Shown here piece after piece: positions 1 through 10,744 of a stretch of DNA of 45,784 bases. Position numbers and translations under genes: made by a program. The DNA is from Perkinsus olseni (taxonomy: Eukaryota > Perkinsozoa > Perkinsida > Perkinsidae): contig JABANP010000431.1 in assembly GCA_013115135.1 (NCBI GenBank), forward strand, positions 1 to 45,784, in the 5' to 3' direction. Under the pieces are notes generated by a model. That model was not told where the DNA came from and did no database searches. It saw only the letters and a program-made list of their open reading frames with translations. Numbering within the stretch: position 1 is the first letter of the stretch; every line of letters starts with the position of its first letter.

Positions 1-2786
1 CTTCTCTGAAGGAGCGACGAGTTGAATCCAGTGGTAAACCCGAGATCAAATTGATGTATACGAGAAAAAAGCGAGACATGGGTTACACAGGTGGGATGCT
101 GATCAGTCCTAGCGCATGCTTCGATGATAACCGAACTGACAGCTTGATGCGGGTTGAGCCCTCCTGATAGGTGGGAGGAACTGCGAGAAGCAGATGAAAG
201 AAGCCCGAGTACGCGTGCAGTGCACGCCGTGCACACGAGGTGTGCGAACCTGGGCTATTTTGAATCTTCCACGGTTCGACCTGGGATACGCGAGACGGTT
301 GTGACCATCAGCAGCCTTATGTAAGATCCTCGAAACGAATCATTGTCGCACCTGCCCATGACGGAAAGTCTGCACGAGACTTTTCTGAGTAGAGAAGCCC
401 CGGAGAAGAGACCGGTTGCCGAGGACAAAAGCTCAGAGCTTCCTGATAGGCGTCGGGGAACTCTCCTGTGGGCCGTTCCCCGACGCAGAGAAAAGCGAAG
501 GGGGAGTGATGTAACCGTCATTTGCTAACTGGATAGAAATAAGAGGAAGGCCGCCCCGCTACGTTCCTTCATCCGAGATGGAAAAGTATCCCGCACGAAG
601 AGGAAATCGATGAGGCATGGATGCGATTCGCCAACGCCCCCGTCTCGCTCATCACGGCAAGAGTTGCGCAGTCGTCATCGCAACTGCATGACGGTCGAAA
701 TGTTCCTTCATACGTCTAGCAGTAAAAGGTGCAGTGGACCACGTCTTTCTGCTGGGTGGGCGCCAAATTGCACGCTAATAAACGATGGTGTCTTCCACAC
801 TGCTGTTGCAGTGGTTGTTATTGGTTCCCCTTTTTCAGTCTAGTCGTATGTCACGTCACGTGACTAACGTACCTGGGACAGGTGTCCCAGTAAAAGAGAC
901 AATCCGATGAGGAGCGCTATGCGCTGCGCATAATGCGCATGCGTGACTTACGCTGCGGTTCATTGCCCAATCATTGAGATTATTATTCTTAATGTCTTAT
1001 CAGGTTATCCATCATTCCTATGCCTCCTCGTGTTGCTAAGAAGTCCGCCGTTGTTAACGCTGAATCTCAAGGGTCTAACAGTGCCAACCGCTCACGGTGA
1101 ACACGCTGCATTCGGCACGGTGATGAGCTGAGCGAGATTTGTTCGGCTTGAGCAAGTGTGAATTGGATTGAGCTTCTTAGTTGACGGGTTGATTGAGGGA
1201 ATAACCGGGAGGGATCCCCTCCGAGGGAGTTTTCCGAGCACTCTTCTCAATGAGATGGCGCCACGTGATATGTTTTGGTGACCAATACAATCCCGCTTTG
1301 CTACGCACTCGTGTAAACTCAAGACCACAGAGCTCATGGGCGGAGAACGCAGAAATGCTACTTGGGTAGCTGCCGAGCACGAAGTGCTACCGGAAACCTT
1401 GTACGACGCGAGGGCTAACCGGAAGTAGGTGCTGATGGTTAACGGAGGAGGTAGTCTGCATCTGCTAAGCGCCCTCCGGAACCAGACACCAGACCAGTAG
1501 CCCTCTGTACACGAAGATAGTGTGAGACAGCTACCCACACCGATCACTCAGCCCTCGGGAGGCAGTGGGTGGGTTAGATCGCGAGACACGGAAAGGCCAA
1601 CTGAGAATAGTACTACTCACATGACAACAGATCCAAGATACTATCTTGAAGATAGTACTGCTACAACTTCTAATAATGATGCAGATCAAGAAACCAAATA
1701 TCTGAAGCGCTAGCTTCCTCACATTGTGTTGTCAATACAAATACGACGCACAAAACGCACAAGCGCGTAGCTGTCTCGGTATTGTACTTCCCAGCACCAA
1801 GGTGCCTTCCAAAACAGTTGTATCAGGTGACATAGGACTCAACACACAGGAAGAGACGTGCTGAAGCGCATCATGGAGGCCTTATGTTGTCGTGTCGCAG
1901 GCTCGCAGGCTCGCACGCTACGTACGTGTGTGTGCGTCCTTAGACTAGCACCGACGTACCTTTCTGAAGGGGATTAGTTCAGTCTGCTAAGTAGGCTCTG
2001 TTCACCAAGTCAAAGAACGTCAGCCGGGGAACGTCCTTTCTCCCCGGCAGAATCCCCTTCCATAGCTGCGGGGGCTGTGCACGACCACGCTATGTATGTA
2101 TTGTCTTCCGCTAGGCTCAAGTGAATTATAATTACGCTGCTGATGATTGACTGAGAAGAACTTGTCCAATATTTATCCGTCTCTTTGGTTAGCTGCATTT
2201 CAGCTTGACTGATCTGTTATTTAACTGTTGACATGAAACCCGAACGGAGATGCCGCCATCGCACCACTACTGGCATTTTACGAAAAACTTATCCATTTCT
2301 TCACAAATTGTGTGAAGGCTTCATGTTTCCACATTCGAGACACGTGGATCTGGAGACAACCTGTGCTTGTTCATAAAGAACCGGGCCTGGAGACTGCGCA
2401 CGCACTGTTGATGACTATCCAATGCCCCTTCTGCCGCGAAGGGCGAACATCAAGGTGCGAAGCGTGGCCTGTTAGCCTTTAACCCACTCTCAACACTGCT
2501 GCTTGGCACCGAGACTTATGGCCCTATAACTTAGGAGTCCTTCCTTAAGGCATACCTTAAAGGAAGGAGTCCTTGACGATCCTTCCTTAAGGGGCAACTG
2601 CTTATAACTTTATAATTTCAAGGATCGTAAGGAATTCCTTCCTTTAAGGTACACCCCAAGGAGCATAAGAAGCGGTTCCTCACCGAAGATGAGCGGAGCG
2701 ATGTGGGAATTGAGATGGTCTATTCTGGACTTAGCGTATTTATGGGAAGTTCTATAAGCAGTCCACACGCTCTTGGAACTTCCTAC
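1..2786. other. Region without a supported gene
   Basis: No reading frame here has convincing protein character; the longest starts (for example on the minus strand at 1092-1547) lack domain features or coding bias. A 12-bp perfect inverted repeat with a 13-nt loop lies at 450-486. A stretch rich in short palindromes of the CCTTAAGG type lies at about 2526-2660 and resembles 8289-8583. The LTR retrotransposon is inserted just downstream. Confidence 0.5.
2526..2660. repeat. CCTTAAGG palindrome-rich repeat
   Basis: Dense overlapping copies of CCTTAAGG and TCCTTCCTT blocks in both orientations, including the even palindrome AAGGAATTCCTT. The same vocabulary recurs at 8289-8583, so this is probably a fragment of a dispersed repeat family. 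No coding content is seen. Confidence 0.5.
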
Positions 2787-2953
2787 TGTTGTCAGGGACA
2801 GATTGTGTGCTACCCGGATTCATTGTGTCTATCTGTCTAAGATATTTAAGCTCCGAGCTTTGCTACTAGATCATATCCGTTATACATCCTTCTGATATAC
2901 TTCATCAAGAAACTCATAAGCGACTTGAGTTGATCATCAAGACCCACGCTACA
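2787..2953 (+). repeat. 5' LTR
   Basis: 167-bp direct repeat identical by eye to 7629-7795, with TG...CA termini. It contains a TATA-like TATTTAA at about 2843-2849, a plausible U3 core promoter for the element RNA. Confidence 0.93.
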
Positions 2954-2954
2954 T

Positions 2955-2972
2955 TGGTGCCCAGACCCAGGA
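2955..2972 (+). promoter_or_regulatory. Putative primer binding site
   Basis: Begins one base after the 5' LTR with TGGTGCCCAGACCC, whose complement ends in CCA as a tRNA 3' end would. The donor tRNA was not identified. Confidence 0.6.
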
Positions 2973-2991
2973 TAATCTTTTGTCGACTACG

Positions 2992-4026
2992 ATGACCCCA
3001 AGCTCTGAGTCTGCTATTGGTAAAGAAGGTTCTCAAGGTGGATATACTAGCTTACCACCTGCTTTTAAGGGGGGCCCGGATGAGTCTATTGTCGAGTTCC
3101 TTACGCGCTACGGCCTCTGTGCCAAGGCCAACGGTTGGAGTGATGAGAAAGCTTGCTACAAGCTTTCGACTTGCTTAACTGGCCGCGCCTTACAGGTTTA
3201 TTTATCTCTGCCTGACGAGGTCCAAGGTTCGTATAATGCTGCGAGGGTCGCGCTTCTCTGCCGCCTTATCACACCACCGTATCAAGCGGCTGCGGCGCTA
3301 CGCGATCGCTATCTAAAGCAGGGTGAGTCTATGGATTCTCTTTTATACGAGCTCAACAAGCTGTATTTTGAGGCTCATTTTGTTGCTCCGGACTTGTCTG
3401 CTCCAGATAAACTCCCGAGCTTCAATGACCTCATTAAGATGGATGCCTCGGCCAGCTATCACCGAGATATGATACTCAAGGTTCTCGACGCCCTTCCTCC
3501 TACCATATCCTCAAGGTTACGCGTAATGAAGTTCACCGACGTGGATGAGTTGGCGTATCAAGCCAGAATAGAACTGGCGACTCAGTCGTATGATACTCGA
3601 CGATATTCTCCTGAAGATGTGCCTGTTACTCTGGAGGCCACAGCGAGCCCCATCGTTCATCAAGATCAAAGTCAGGTTGAAGGTGAGCTGGCTGCTCTCC
3701 GCGAGCAGGTAGCTGCGCTAACTCAAGCACATTTTCATCAAGGCCAGCGGCAAGCAAGAAGGCATCGTGAGAACAACCAGAATAAGCCCGGTGACTCGCG
3801 CCTGCCTGGTCGAAAGTGGTGCATTTACCATCGAACTTCTACACATTGGACTTCTGACTGTAAGGCTATTGCTCGGCTGGCGGAAAAAAGAGAGTTGGAG
3901 AAGGATGACGATAACATTGACTCTAAGCAGTTGGCCCCAAATGGGGAGAGGGCGGCGGCTCTGATCGCTCCGTCGTCCTCCGAAGAGTGTCCACGCGGTC
4001 AGGGTTCGTTGATATCGGACCAATAA
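2992..4026 (+). CDS. Retrotransposon Gag polyprotein
   Basis: Structural protein expected to form the virus-like particle of the retroelement. The first in-frame ATG is at 2992; the frame is open a few codons upstream but only through a TTG, so 2992 is preferred. The N-terminal two thirds resemble a gypsy gag capsid region: a helical, charged segment with FLTRYGLCAKANGW and RDRYLKQGESMDSLLYEL. Near the C-terminus, after a basic linker, lies a zinc-knuckle variant of the form C-x2-H-x4-H-x4-C (WCIYHRTSTHWTSDC), similar in layout to that of plant gypsy gag proteins. The last 100 nt overlap the pol frame, which is -1 relative to gag. A slippery heptamer and hairpin near 3936-3980 suggest that part of the product is a Gag-Pol fusion. 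Confidence 0.85.
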   Translation: MTPSSESAIGKEGSQGGYTSLPPAFKGGPDESIVEFLTRYGLCAKANGWSDEKACYKLSTCLTGRALQVYLSLPDEVQGSYNAARVALLCRLITPPYQAAAALRDRYLKQGESMDSLLYELNKLYFEAHFVAPDLSAPDKLPSFNDLIKMDASASYHRDMILKVLDALPPTISSRLRVMKFTDVDELAYQARIELATQSYDTRRYSPEDVPVTLEATASPIVHQDQSQVEGELAALREQVAALTQAHFHQGQRQARRHRENNQNKPGDSRLPGRKWCIYHRTSTHWTSDCKAIARLAEKRELEKDDDNIDSKQLAPNGERAAALIAPSSSEECPRGQGSLISDQ

Positions 4027-7000
4027 GTTGTTCCTGTTTGATTGATACTGGTGCGTCTAGCTCCTTTATTGATAGTCGTTTCGTGACGGGCTCGCCTTTG
4101 AGCCGATTTCTCATACGGCTTCCGAAGCCTATGACTTTTTCAACTCCATCCACAAAACTAAATGTGGATGCCAAACTGGTATTGTCGTTCAATTTCTCGA
4201 GTGATCCTGACCGTGTGTTCGATAAGACTTTTTACATCATGAACCTGGGCTCCTTACCACATTGTATACTCGGGCATGATTTCCTAACTAAACATTCAAT
4301 TACTTTGCATCTGAAGAGGGAGTGCCCCCAAGGTGGCATCTTATCCTTTCCTAAGATAGATGATATTCCAAAAAACTGTACATGCTCTCCGAAGGTTTGT
4401 GTACCACTCTCTCAGGATTCTACAACCCAAGCTTCGGGTTTTAATACTGCTACATTTATTTCTACGACTAAAGAAGAGACAGCATTGAATAAGCCAGATC
4501 TATCAAAGAAGGCTAAGGAGCTCATCTGTGACTGGAAGCCGTTAAGATCAAGCCCTGGTTCTGGTTTTCAATTTCGAGGTCGCAAGCTTCTACCCGGTGA
4601 AGTTAAAGACACCGACCAGCAGGAAGTCACATGTGAGATCAAGTGGCCCGAACCTTCAGCATCATCATCATCATCATCATCATCATCAACACCGTTTCCC
4701 TCGGACTATTCTGGGGCTCTACTCTACCAGCTGAATAAGCAAGAACGAGGTCTTTTTTGGTCGGAAATATCTTCCTATTTATCTAAAGGTTGGTGGCAAG
4801 AAGTCTCACGTGACCAGATTCCTCAGGGTTCTCCCGTGGCCGTCTGTTTTCCTATAAAACAGCCGGGGCACTCTACTCCTGTGCGGCCTGTCATTGATCT
4901 GAAGGCCTTCAATGGAGCAATAGGGATCCCATCATCGTATTCTGGGTTATCAACTGGTGAGATTCTATCGAGGATCCGAAGTCATTTTCATAAAGGCGAT
5001 GAATTGGTCGTATTGGATCTATCAAAGTGCTACTACCGGTTTAGAACGGTTAAGCCGCTGTTTGTGAGGGTTGCAGGCCGTTTCTTCCGTGCTCAAAGGA
5101 TGCTTTTTGGACTAGTATGTGGTCCAGCTTGTTTAGAAGAAGCAACTCACCACTTCGACTCGGTAATTGCGAGATCATTTTTGAAGGCCGACTTGTCGTA
5201 TCATGCCTGGTATTACGATGACCTCTCGTTGATAGGTAGGGGACTTTCCCCTTATGTTGATGAGTTAGCATGTTATGCGAATGTGTTAGGCTGGGATTTT
5301 CCACCTAATAAACGCTCTTGCTTGCGTCATGCGCTCAACACCGCTGTTACGCCGTGGATTTCTCACTTAGGATATCAACTGCGTCTTAATGAGGAAGGAG
5401 AATTGGAGATCCGCTGTCAGTGCAAGCCTTTGCCTGATGTTGATCCTCATCGCCTGACAAAGCGCATTATCTATTCCATCGCGGGCCACTTCACTGATTT
5501 GATCAAGTTACATCCAGAATGCCGCAGTATATGTGATGCTCTGAGATCCGTTGCCGGACCCCTGCCAGATTGGGATACTGCTATCCCGAAGGGTGAACGA
5601 TTAGATTCTCTTCAAGCACTGCTAAGCTCGCTGCAGTATTATCTTCCGAATGGTTCATGCATTCATCAAGGGTCTCTTCGGGCGTCTAATCTGTTACTCT
5701 GCACGGACGCCGCAGCATCAGCTATGGGGTATTCAATAGTGGTTGGTAATGATACTCTGGAAGAGACCTCTCGTCGATGGTCACAACGCGAGCTTCCTTG
5801 GCATATCAACCGGAAGGAGGCGAGAAGCTTGGCTGAAGGGCTGAGCTCGGTGGTCACATGGCATGAAGAAAGAGGTCTTTCCTTCAAGACGGTGGACATG
5901 TATATTGACAGCAGTACGGTCTATCGATGGTGTACTGGCTCCCCCCTGGCCCTTAAGACTAAGACGGTGGAGCGTCAAGCAATTACGAGATTGTTAAACT
6001 CGGTAAGGGAACATATCGAGTACCTATCGGGGTGTGGTATACAAGCTACGTTTCATTTGGTACCATCAGAAGAGAATGGTCGTGCTGATTATTTGTCAAG
6101 ACAGTCGTGGATGATTCCTATTGATTACGGCCAGGTTGACTCTGATTGCCTGAAACCCCAAATTTTGGGAGCACTAACGGTTCCATCGACTTCCTCCTCA
6201 TCGTCTTCTCACTGGCTCCTATCGAAGCCGGAATTATTGCGAGCGCAACGGCAAGACCAAGAATTGTCATCGCTCTGTGGCTTGCTGGCTTCTGGCGCTC
6301 CTGTACAACCGACTGTACCAAAAAACTATCGTCGGTATTATCAACAACTATCCTTGTGTGAAGACATAGTGCATAGGACATATGTACCGTCTCATGTGGG
6401 TCATGAAGTTTCTGTTCCTATTCCGGCCAAGTCTCTGAGGAACTTCATTCTCAAGAAGCTTCACACTGATACTATTCATGCGGGATCCGACAAGATGATG
6501 CGTTTACTGGCCTGTCATTATTTTTGGCCGAAGATGGATGTCGACGTGGCAAATCTGGTGAAGTCATGCTCTGTATGCATTCTATCAAAACCATCGAATC
6601 AGCCTTCCATAAGTCCATCGGGTTCGTTATCTGCAACTTTAAGTCGTCCTTTACAGCGACTTTATTTTGATGTGACGCACCCACACAAGCAGTTGCCACC
6701 CGTATTAACCATTATAGATGGTTTTTCGAGATATCTATTTGCCTTCGAACTCTCTGGAGGAGAATCTATGGATGAGGTTCTGAAGGTGTTCTCTTTCTTC
6801 TTTAAGCTGTACCCTTACCCGTCTGAGGTTTACGCTGATAATTCTCCGGTTTTTTCTTCTCCGAGATTCGGAAATTATTTTAGTAAGAGGAAGATTATTC
6901 TTCGGCACTCTATACCTAATAGAGCCCAGAGTAATGGAATAGTAGAGAGAGTACATCGTCAGCTACGCCAATCTATTTTATGTTTGCAGCTAGAAGGCAG

Positions 7001-7604
7001 TGTCCCTTCTCCGTCACACGAGCAGGCGCTCAGGTGGCTATCCAGAGCGACCTATGTGTATAACTCCGTACCACATTCTGCTTTTGCCTTGTCTCCAGCA
7101 GAAGTCTTCTATGGTAATTCACTGCTATGGGACAAGATTTTGCTTTCGTCTTCATCTACTTCATCATCAGTGGTTCAGTCCCACTATTCTCCGGGTGATA
7201 TTGTGGTTTACAGGTCAAAATATACGGCTTTCCCTACAACGATTCCGGTTTATGGGAGTGTCTTCTATGTTGTGCTGAAGGTGCTATCTCCCTCCCGCAT
7301 CGAAGTGCTCTCACTCGACGAGAACAAGAAGAAAGTGGTTCACAGTTCACAGCTCCGTCTAGTCCCTCCGGGTAATGAGTATGATGGGGATTTTCCCGAT
7401 ACTACTGGCCGTGAGTCACATCGTCAACAAGCAGCGATCGAGATTCCGTGTGGCCAGTATGAGTCTAGTGACACAGAACAGGTTGAAGCTGTTCAAACTC
7501 CGACGTTGTCACTAACGAGAAGATCCCGTTCAAAAAGGTCTTCGATTCCACTACGAAGATCTACTCGTATTCGTCGCCCCCCAGTACGGTTCACTCCATA
7601 TTAG
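3927..7604 (+). CDS. Retrotransposon Pol polyprotein (PR-RT-RNaseH-INT)
   Basis: The frame opens directly after a stop at 3924-3926 and has no ATG before the protease, so expression as a -1 frameshift fusion with Gag is inferred. Numbering from the GTG at 3987: aspartic protease motif LIDTGAS (Asp20) and ILGHD; reverse transcriptase with LDLSKCYYRF and catalytic YYDD (409-412); RNase H with acidic residues at about Asp574, Glu611, Asp641 and Asp701; integrase zinc finger H826-H831-C861-C864; and an integrase core D895, D951, E987 with exact DDX35E spacing. The basic tail (RRSTRIRRPPVR) may help chromatin targeting. A serine run at about 225-234 lies between protease and RT. All catalytic residues are present, so activity is plausible. 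Confidence 0.9.
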   Translation, partial: AVGPKWGEGGGSDRSVVLRRVSTRSGFVDIGPISCSCLIDTGASSSFIDSRFVTGSPLSRFLIRLPKPMTFSTPSTKLNVDAKLVLSFNFSSDPDRVFDKTFYIMNLGSLPHCILGHDFLTKHSITLHLKRECPQGGILSFPKIDDIPKNCTCSPKVCVPLSQDSTTQASGFNTATFISTTKEETALNKPDLSKKAKELICDWKPLRSSPGSGFQFRGRKLLPGEVKDTDQQEVTCEIKWPEPSASSSSSSSSSTPFPSDYSGALLYQLNKQERGLFWSEISSYLSKGWWQEVSRDQIPQGSPVAVCFPIKQPGHSTPVRPVIDLKAFNGAIGIPSSYSGLSTGEILSRIRSHFHKGDELVVLDLSKCYYRFRTVKPLFVRVAGRFFRAQRMLFGLVCGPACLEEATHHFDSVIARSFLKADLSYHAWYYDDLSLIGRGLSPYVDELACYANVLGWDFPPNKRSCLRHALNTAVTPWISHLGYQLRLNEEGELEIRCQCKPLPDVDPHRLTKRIIYSIAGHFTDLIKLHPECRSICDALRSVAGPLPDWDTAIPKGERLDSLQALLSSLQYYLPNGSCIHQGSLRASNLLLCTDAAASAMGYSIVVGNDTLEETSRRWSQRELPWHINRKEARSLAEGLSSVVTWHEERGLSFKTVDMYIDSSTVYRWCTGSPLALKTKTVERQAITRLLNSVREHIEYLSGCGIQATFHLVPSEENGRADYLSRQSWMIPIDYGQVDSDCLKPQILGALTVPSTSSSSSSHWLLSKPELLRAQRQDQELSSLCGLLASGAPVQPTVPKNYRRYYQQLSLCEDIVHRTYVPSHVGHEVSVPIPAKSLRNFILKKLHTDTIHAGSDKMMRLLACHYFWPKMDVDVANLVKSCSVCILSKPSNQPSISPSGSLSATLSRPLQRLYFDVTHPHKQLPPVLTIIDGFSRYLFAFELSGGESMDEVLKVFSFFFKLYPYPSEVYADNSPVFSSPRFGNYFSKRKIILRHSIPNRAQSNGIVERVHRQLRQSILCLQLEGSVPSPSHEQALRWLSRATYVYNSVPHSAFALSPAEVFYGNSLLWDKILLSSSSTSSSVVQSHYSPGDIVVYRSKYTAFPTTIPVYGSVFYVVLKVLSPSRIEVLSLDENKKKVVHSSQLRLVPPGNEYDGDFPDTTGRESHRQQAAIEIPCGQYESSDTEQVEAVQTPTLSLTRRSRSKRSSIPLRRSTRIRRPPVRFTPY
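3936..3980 (+). promoter_or_regulatory. Putative -1 ribosomal frameshift signal
   Basis: In the gag frame the heptamer reads C CCA AAT (3936-3942), matching the X XXY YYZ slippery pattern. After a 5-nt spacer comes an 11-bp stem (3948-3958 pairing with 3970-3980, two G-U pairs) with an 11-nt loop. It sits inside the 100-nt gag/pol overlap, nine bases after the last stop in the pol frame, which is the only place a -1 shift could start efficiently. Confidence 0.75.
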
Positions 7605-7628
7605 TATTGTTCTTTCGAGGAGGGGGCG

Positions 7629-7795
7629 TGTTGTCAGGGACAGATTGTGTGCTACCCGGATTCATTGTGTCTATCTGTCTAAGATATTTAAGCTCCGAGC
7701 TTTGCTACTAGATCATATCCGTTATACATCCTTCTGATATACTTCATCAAGAAACTCATAAGCGACTTGAGTTGATCATCAAGACCCACGCTACA
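7629..7795 (+). repeat. 3' LTR
   Basis: 167-bp copy of the 5' LTR with no difference found by eye. It is preceded by the purine tract GAGGAGGGGG and followed by the target duplication CTAC. Confidence 0.93.
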
Positions 7796-8907
7796 CTACG
7801 AATGTCCCTAAAACTTAAGCCCGGTGACTGAGCTTCCGAAATGTTAAGTTTACTTCTGCCGTGACGATCGAACACAGCAAAAAACTACTAAGACTCCAAT
7901 AGCGGGAGTCGGGAGCAAGACTCTCCGGGTGTGGTATACAGTACGAATTTTGTTACACGGCACCCGCCATGACAGTCAGCGCAACTTGCAGAGCGCCGGA
8001 TCATCAATCGGGCAACCCAAGTTCAAGTCCAGGCCGAGCCTCATTGACGGGCTGCAAATAGAGTAGCGTGACAATCTCGAAGTGCAGCAGTGCTGAACAG
8101 AGAATGTGGGGGGCTGATGACTCTGGGGAGGAGAACGACTACTTGAGTGAAGTAATTTGACGGACGATGCCATCGACCACGAACCCCCGGACACCTGAAT
8201 TAGGTTGCAGTGAGGGTTTCTTGATGTTTGGCGGCGTGGTTATCATGTAGCGCTTGCCATCGAGAGGGGGCCGGATCGATCCTCAGGGTTGACAATTCTA
8301 AATTTTCTCCCTCAAGGAGCCCGTAAGCCGGGGGTAGGCTGGGTCGGAGCAACCTTACGGTCCTTACGCTCCTTGTGTAAGGTCCTTAAGGAACCGCTCC
8401 TAAATGTTATAAGGAGCAACTCCTCAGCTTCCTTCCTTAAGGACCTCACGGTAGGACCTCAAGGTCCTTACTTCGAGGAAGGAGGCTTAGGACTTACGCT
8501 CCTGAGCCTCCTAAGTTACAAGGAGGAGCCCCTTCCTTAAGGAACTTACGGTCCTTCCTTAAGGAAGGACTCCTAAGTTACAGGGCCACAGTTTATTATA
8601 ATAGCGTCAGAATACATTGAAGCTAGGGAGACAACTAGTTGTGTCACTGGGGACACAGTGACTTTTCTTAGTGGAAAAGTGCTTAATGCAGTCACTGCAA
8701 CATAACTTGCGTGTGGTGCAACCTAAGATTCCTCTGTCGTGAGGAGGTTGAGGATGACCGACCGCCTTGCTGAGCGCGGTGATCGATTCATCAGCTATGT
8801 TTCAGCTCGGACTAAGCGGCGTCGCCGCTGCGGCGACGACCTCTTCACTGGGCTGCGTGGTTGACATCTCTTCGGCCTTCTCTTGGTAGCTTTGTCATCC
8901 GCATCCC
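7796..8907. other. Intergenic region, no gene seen
   Basis: Contains the CCTTAAGG-rich block at 8289-8583 and a copy of the recurring 14-mer (minus orientation, about 8717-8732) roughly 190 bp upstream of gene A. No convincing reading frame. Confidence 0.4.
8289..8583. repeat. CCTTAAGG palindrome-rich repeat
   Basis: Overlapping TCCTTAAGGA and GGTCCTTAC motifs in both orientations over nearly 300 bp. Related in composition to 2526-2660. Probably a non-coding dispersed repeat. Confidence 0.5.
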
Positions 8908-9828
8908 ATGCTCGCCAGGATCGTCTGCGTATTCACATTTTTGGCAAGTTTGTCCGAGGCTTTCGCCCCAGGCAAGTACTGCACTGTGGAAGCCGTCCCC
9001 ACCGACTCTGAGGGTACAAGCTTCGCCTGTCTCATGTTTGACTACACTTCTTCGACCAACGTTGGACTCGGCTACGCATCCGGGAACGGTCTCGACATCA
9101 ACCTGTATTACAATGACGTCACTTTCAATAACCTCGATGTTACTCTCAAAGATGACGACGAAGGACAAGTAGTGACATATGTTGGAGCTCCCGAAGTCTT
9201 TCTGAAGTTTGGCGTGGAAGAAGAGGTCCCCTTTGGCGAACCGTTCAAAGCTTCTCTCAAGCTTGACGGGAAAGAACAAAATTCCGGACACTACCCCTTT
9301 GTCGAAGTCTTATTCGACATCGGGGTGGCTCCCAATGACTCCCAGACTGTCTACGCCTACCCCAAGAATGGTTCCCCTCCCTACAAGCTTACGAAGCAGC
9401 AGTGTGGCACACCAGCTGGACAGGACGCTTGCAGCTTTTGGCTGTTTAACCCGCTCAAGCGAGCTCTCGGTCCAGAGAACATACCGATTGGGTATTATAC
9501 GTATCTGAATGTCTCTCAGAAAAAGGCAGTTCAGGTCTTTGCGAACTTTTACGGGGAGCCGGATTTGGCGCGTGTCGAAATAGCTGGCTTCTACACTAAG
9601 ACCAGCTTCTATAACACTGGTCCTACCACGGGCTCGCCCGGGCCCAAGAATGACGCCGGTCTGCAGGAGATGACGTTCTCGAGCCCCTGCTTGACTAGAG
9701 CTGCTGAGCTATTCAAAGCCAGGGTGTTGATCGCTTACGACGAGGCTCGAGACATAATGGGAGCGAAAAGCACGGCGGGGCCACTGCGTACCTTCGCGCT
9801 GGTTCAGCACGGGGTTCGGCGCCGCTAA
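8908..9828 (+). CDS. Secreted protein, divergent family member A
   Basis: 306 aa. The N-terminus MLARIVCVFTFLASLSEAF is a typical signal peptide, followed by GKYCTVEAV. The layout of Cys in GKYC, a hydrophobic strand ending FDY, a GY..N segment, a block resembling YPFVEV, and a QC further on matches the family of genes B, C, D and E (positions 19629, 24544, 33127 and 38371), although identity is low. No catalytic motif or membrane anchor is visible. It has no detectable upstream homology with the other copies, so it is an older paralogue. The chosen ATG at 8908 is the first that gives a signal peptide. Function is unknown; extracellular or host-facing action is inference only. Confidence 0.75.
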   Translation: MLARIVCVFTFLASLSEAFAPGKYCTVEAVPTDSEGTSFACLMFDYTSSTNVGLGYASGNGLDINLYYNDVTFNNLDVTLKDDDEGQVVTYVGAPEVFLKFGVEEEVPFGEPFKASLKLDGKEQNSGHYPFVEVLFDIGVAPNDSQTVYAYPKNGSPPYKLTKQQCGTPAGQDACSFWLFNPLKRALGPENIPIGYYTYLNVSQKKAVQVFANFYGEPDLARVEIAGFYTKTSFYNTGPTTGSPGPKNDAGLQEMTFSSPCLTRAAELFKARVLIAYDEARDIMGAKSTAGPLRTFALVQHGVRRR

Positions 9829-10744
9829 AGCGACAGAGTCGTATAATTATTTTTTTTTCTGTCAACCTTTTTCCCATCAGTCGCTGTCATGGACTCATTT
9901 TCTGCAATTATGGCTAGTTACCATGGCTGAACCTCTGAGATGTATAGCCATTTGGTCCCTAACAGACGGTCTGAGACCGTCGGTCTCGCACCGAGTGGCG
10001 GGGTACTGACCTCCATCACCACACGCCCATAATGTCATTTCGATCGAGGGCTCATCAATCATTGATGATCAATGCGCCCATTTTGTTCTGTAGAGGTCGA
10101 ACTCATGTGGGCGAGCAGTAAGGTTGATGCTCGTACTACTTCGTACTACTAGTTGCGTTAATCGCAAATCAGGAAAGGAACGTACGTCGAATGCTCACTT
10201 GCCAATTCCGCATGTCCGGAAGCCTTCACTCGGGACTCGGGGGCCGAACCTGACTGGTAGCAATCCTACGCAGGAGGATCGGCGTGAGCGAAGTTACCAC
10301 GCAGAGCCTATGCGCACAAGAGGGGCTTGTGCGCGCCAAAGAAAACAAGAGACTTATGGTAGTGCAGTATAGTTCAATGCTAGAGCTAGCAAGGTGTTAG
10401 CACTAGATACAGCCATGAAGTTATGGCTGTAATGATGGCGGATGAGAGCTTGACCCAGCCCTCCGCTCCCTGGATGTGGAGGTAGGATACTGGAGACTGC
10501 TGACTCGGCCCAGATCGGGTATGGAGTCGGGCAGTTCTCGTGTCCTACTGAACCGTGGTGGCCTCCAACTGATAGTTGGCAGCAGACACAGGCTACTGCC
10601 TGGTCGCTGGCTCTGACTTATTTAGAAGATCGCCTAACAACAGGAGATTGAGGTACGCTTCAACTCAAGAGACATCACGTGTACATCAACATCGAACACA
10701 TCATGAGGGGATTTCGCATCTTAGGTTGAAGCAAGGACTGCATC
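9829..10744. other. Intergenic region with two small odd palindromes
   Basis: Single-base-centred palindromes at 9965-9981 and 10052-10068 (8-bp arms each), and a 9-bp-arm inverted repeat with a 6-nt loop near 10411-10434. A copy of the 14-mer lies at 10716-10729. No supported gene. Confidence 0.4.

Larger units (their letters stand above)
2787..7795 (+). mobile_element. Complete Ty3/gypsy-type LTR retrotransposon
   Basis: Two LTRs of 167 bp (2787-2953 and 7629-7795) begin TG and end CA, and I could find no difference between them by eye. The element is flanked by a 4-bp direct repeat, CTAC, at 2783-2786 and 7796-7799. A primer-binding-like segment starting TGGTGCCC follows the 5' LTR, and a polypurine tract (about 7617-7626) precedes the 3' LTR. 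The domain order PR-RT-RNaseH-INT is that of Metaviridae (Ty3/gypsy). Both reading frames are open, so the copy looks young and potentially autonomous. No envelope-like frame is present. Confidence 0.93.

Noticed and set aside
2096..2155. Similarity between this segment and 43617-43676
   Set aside because: Shared words around GCTAGGCT are suggestive, but the alignment is short and gapped; not enough to call a repeat by eye.
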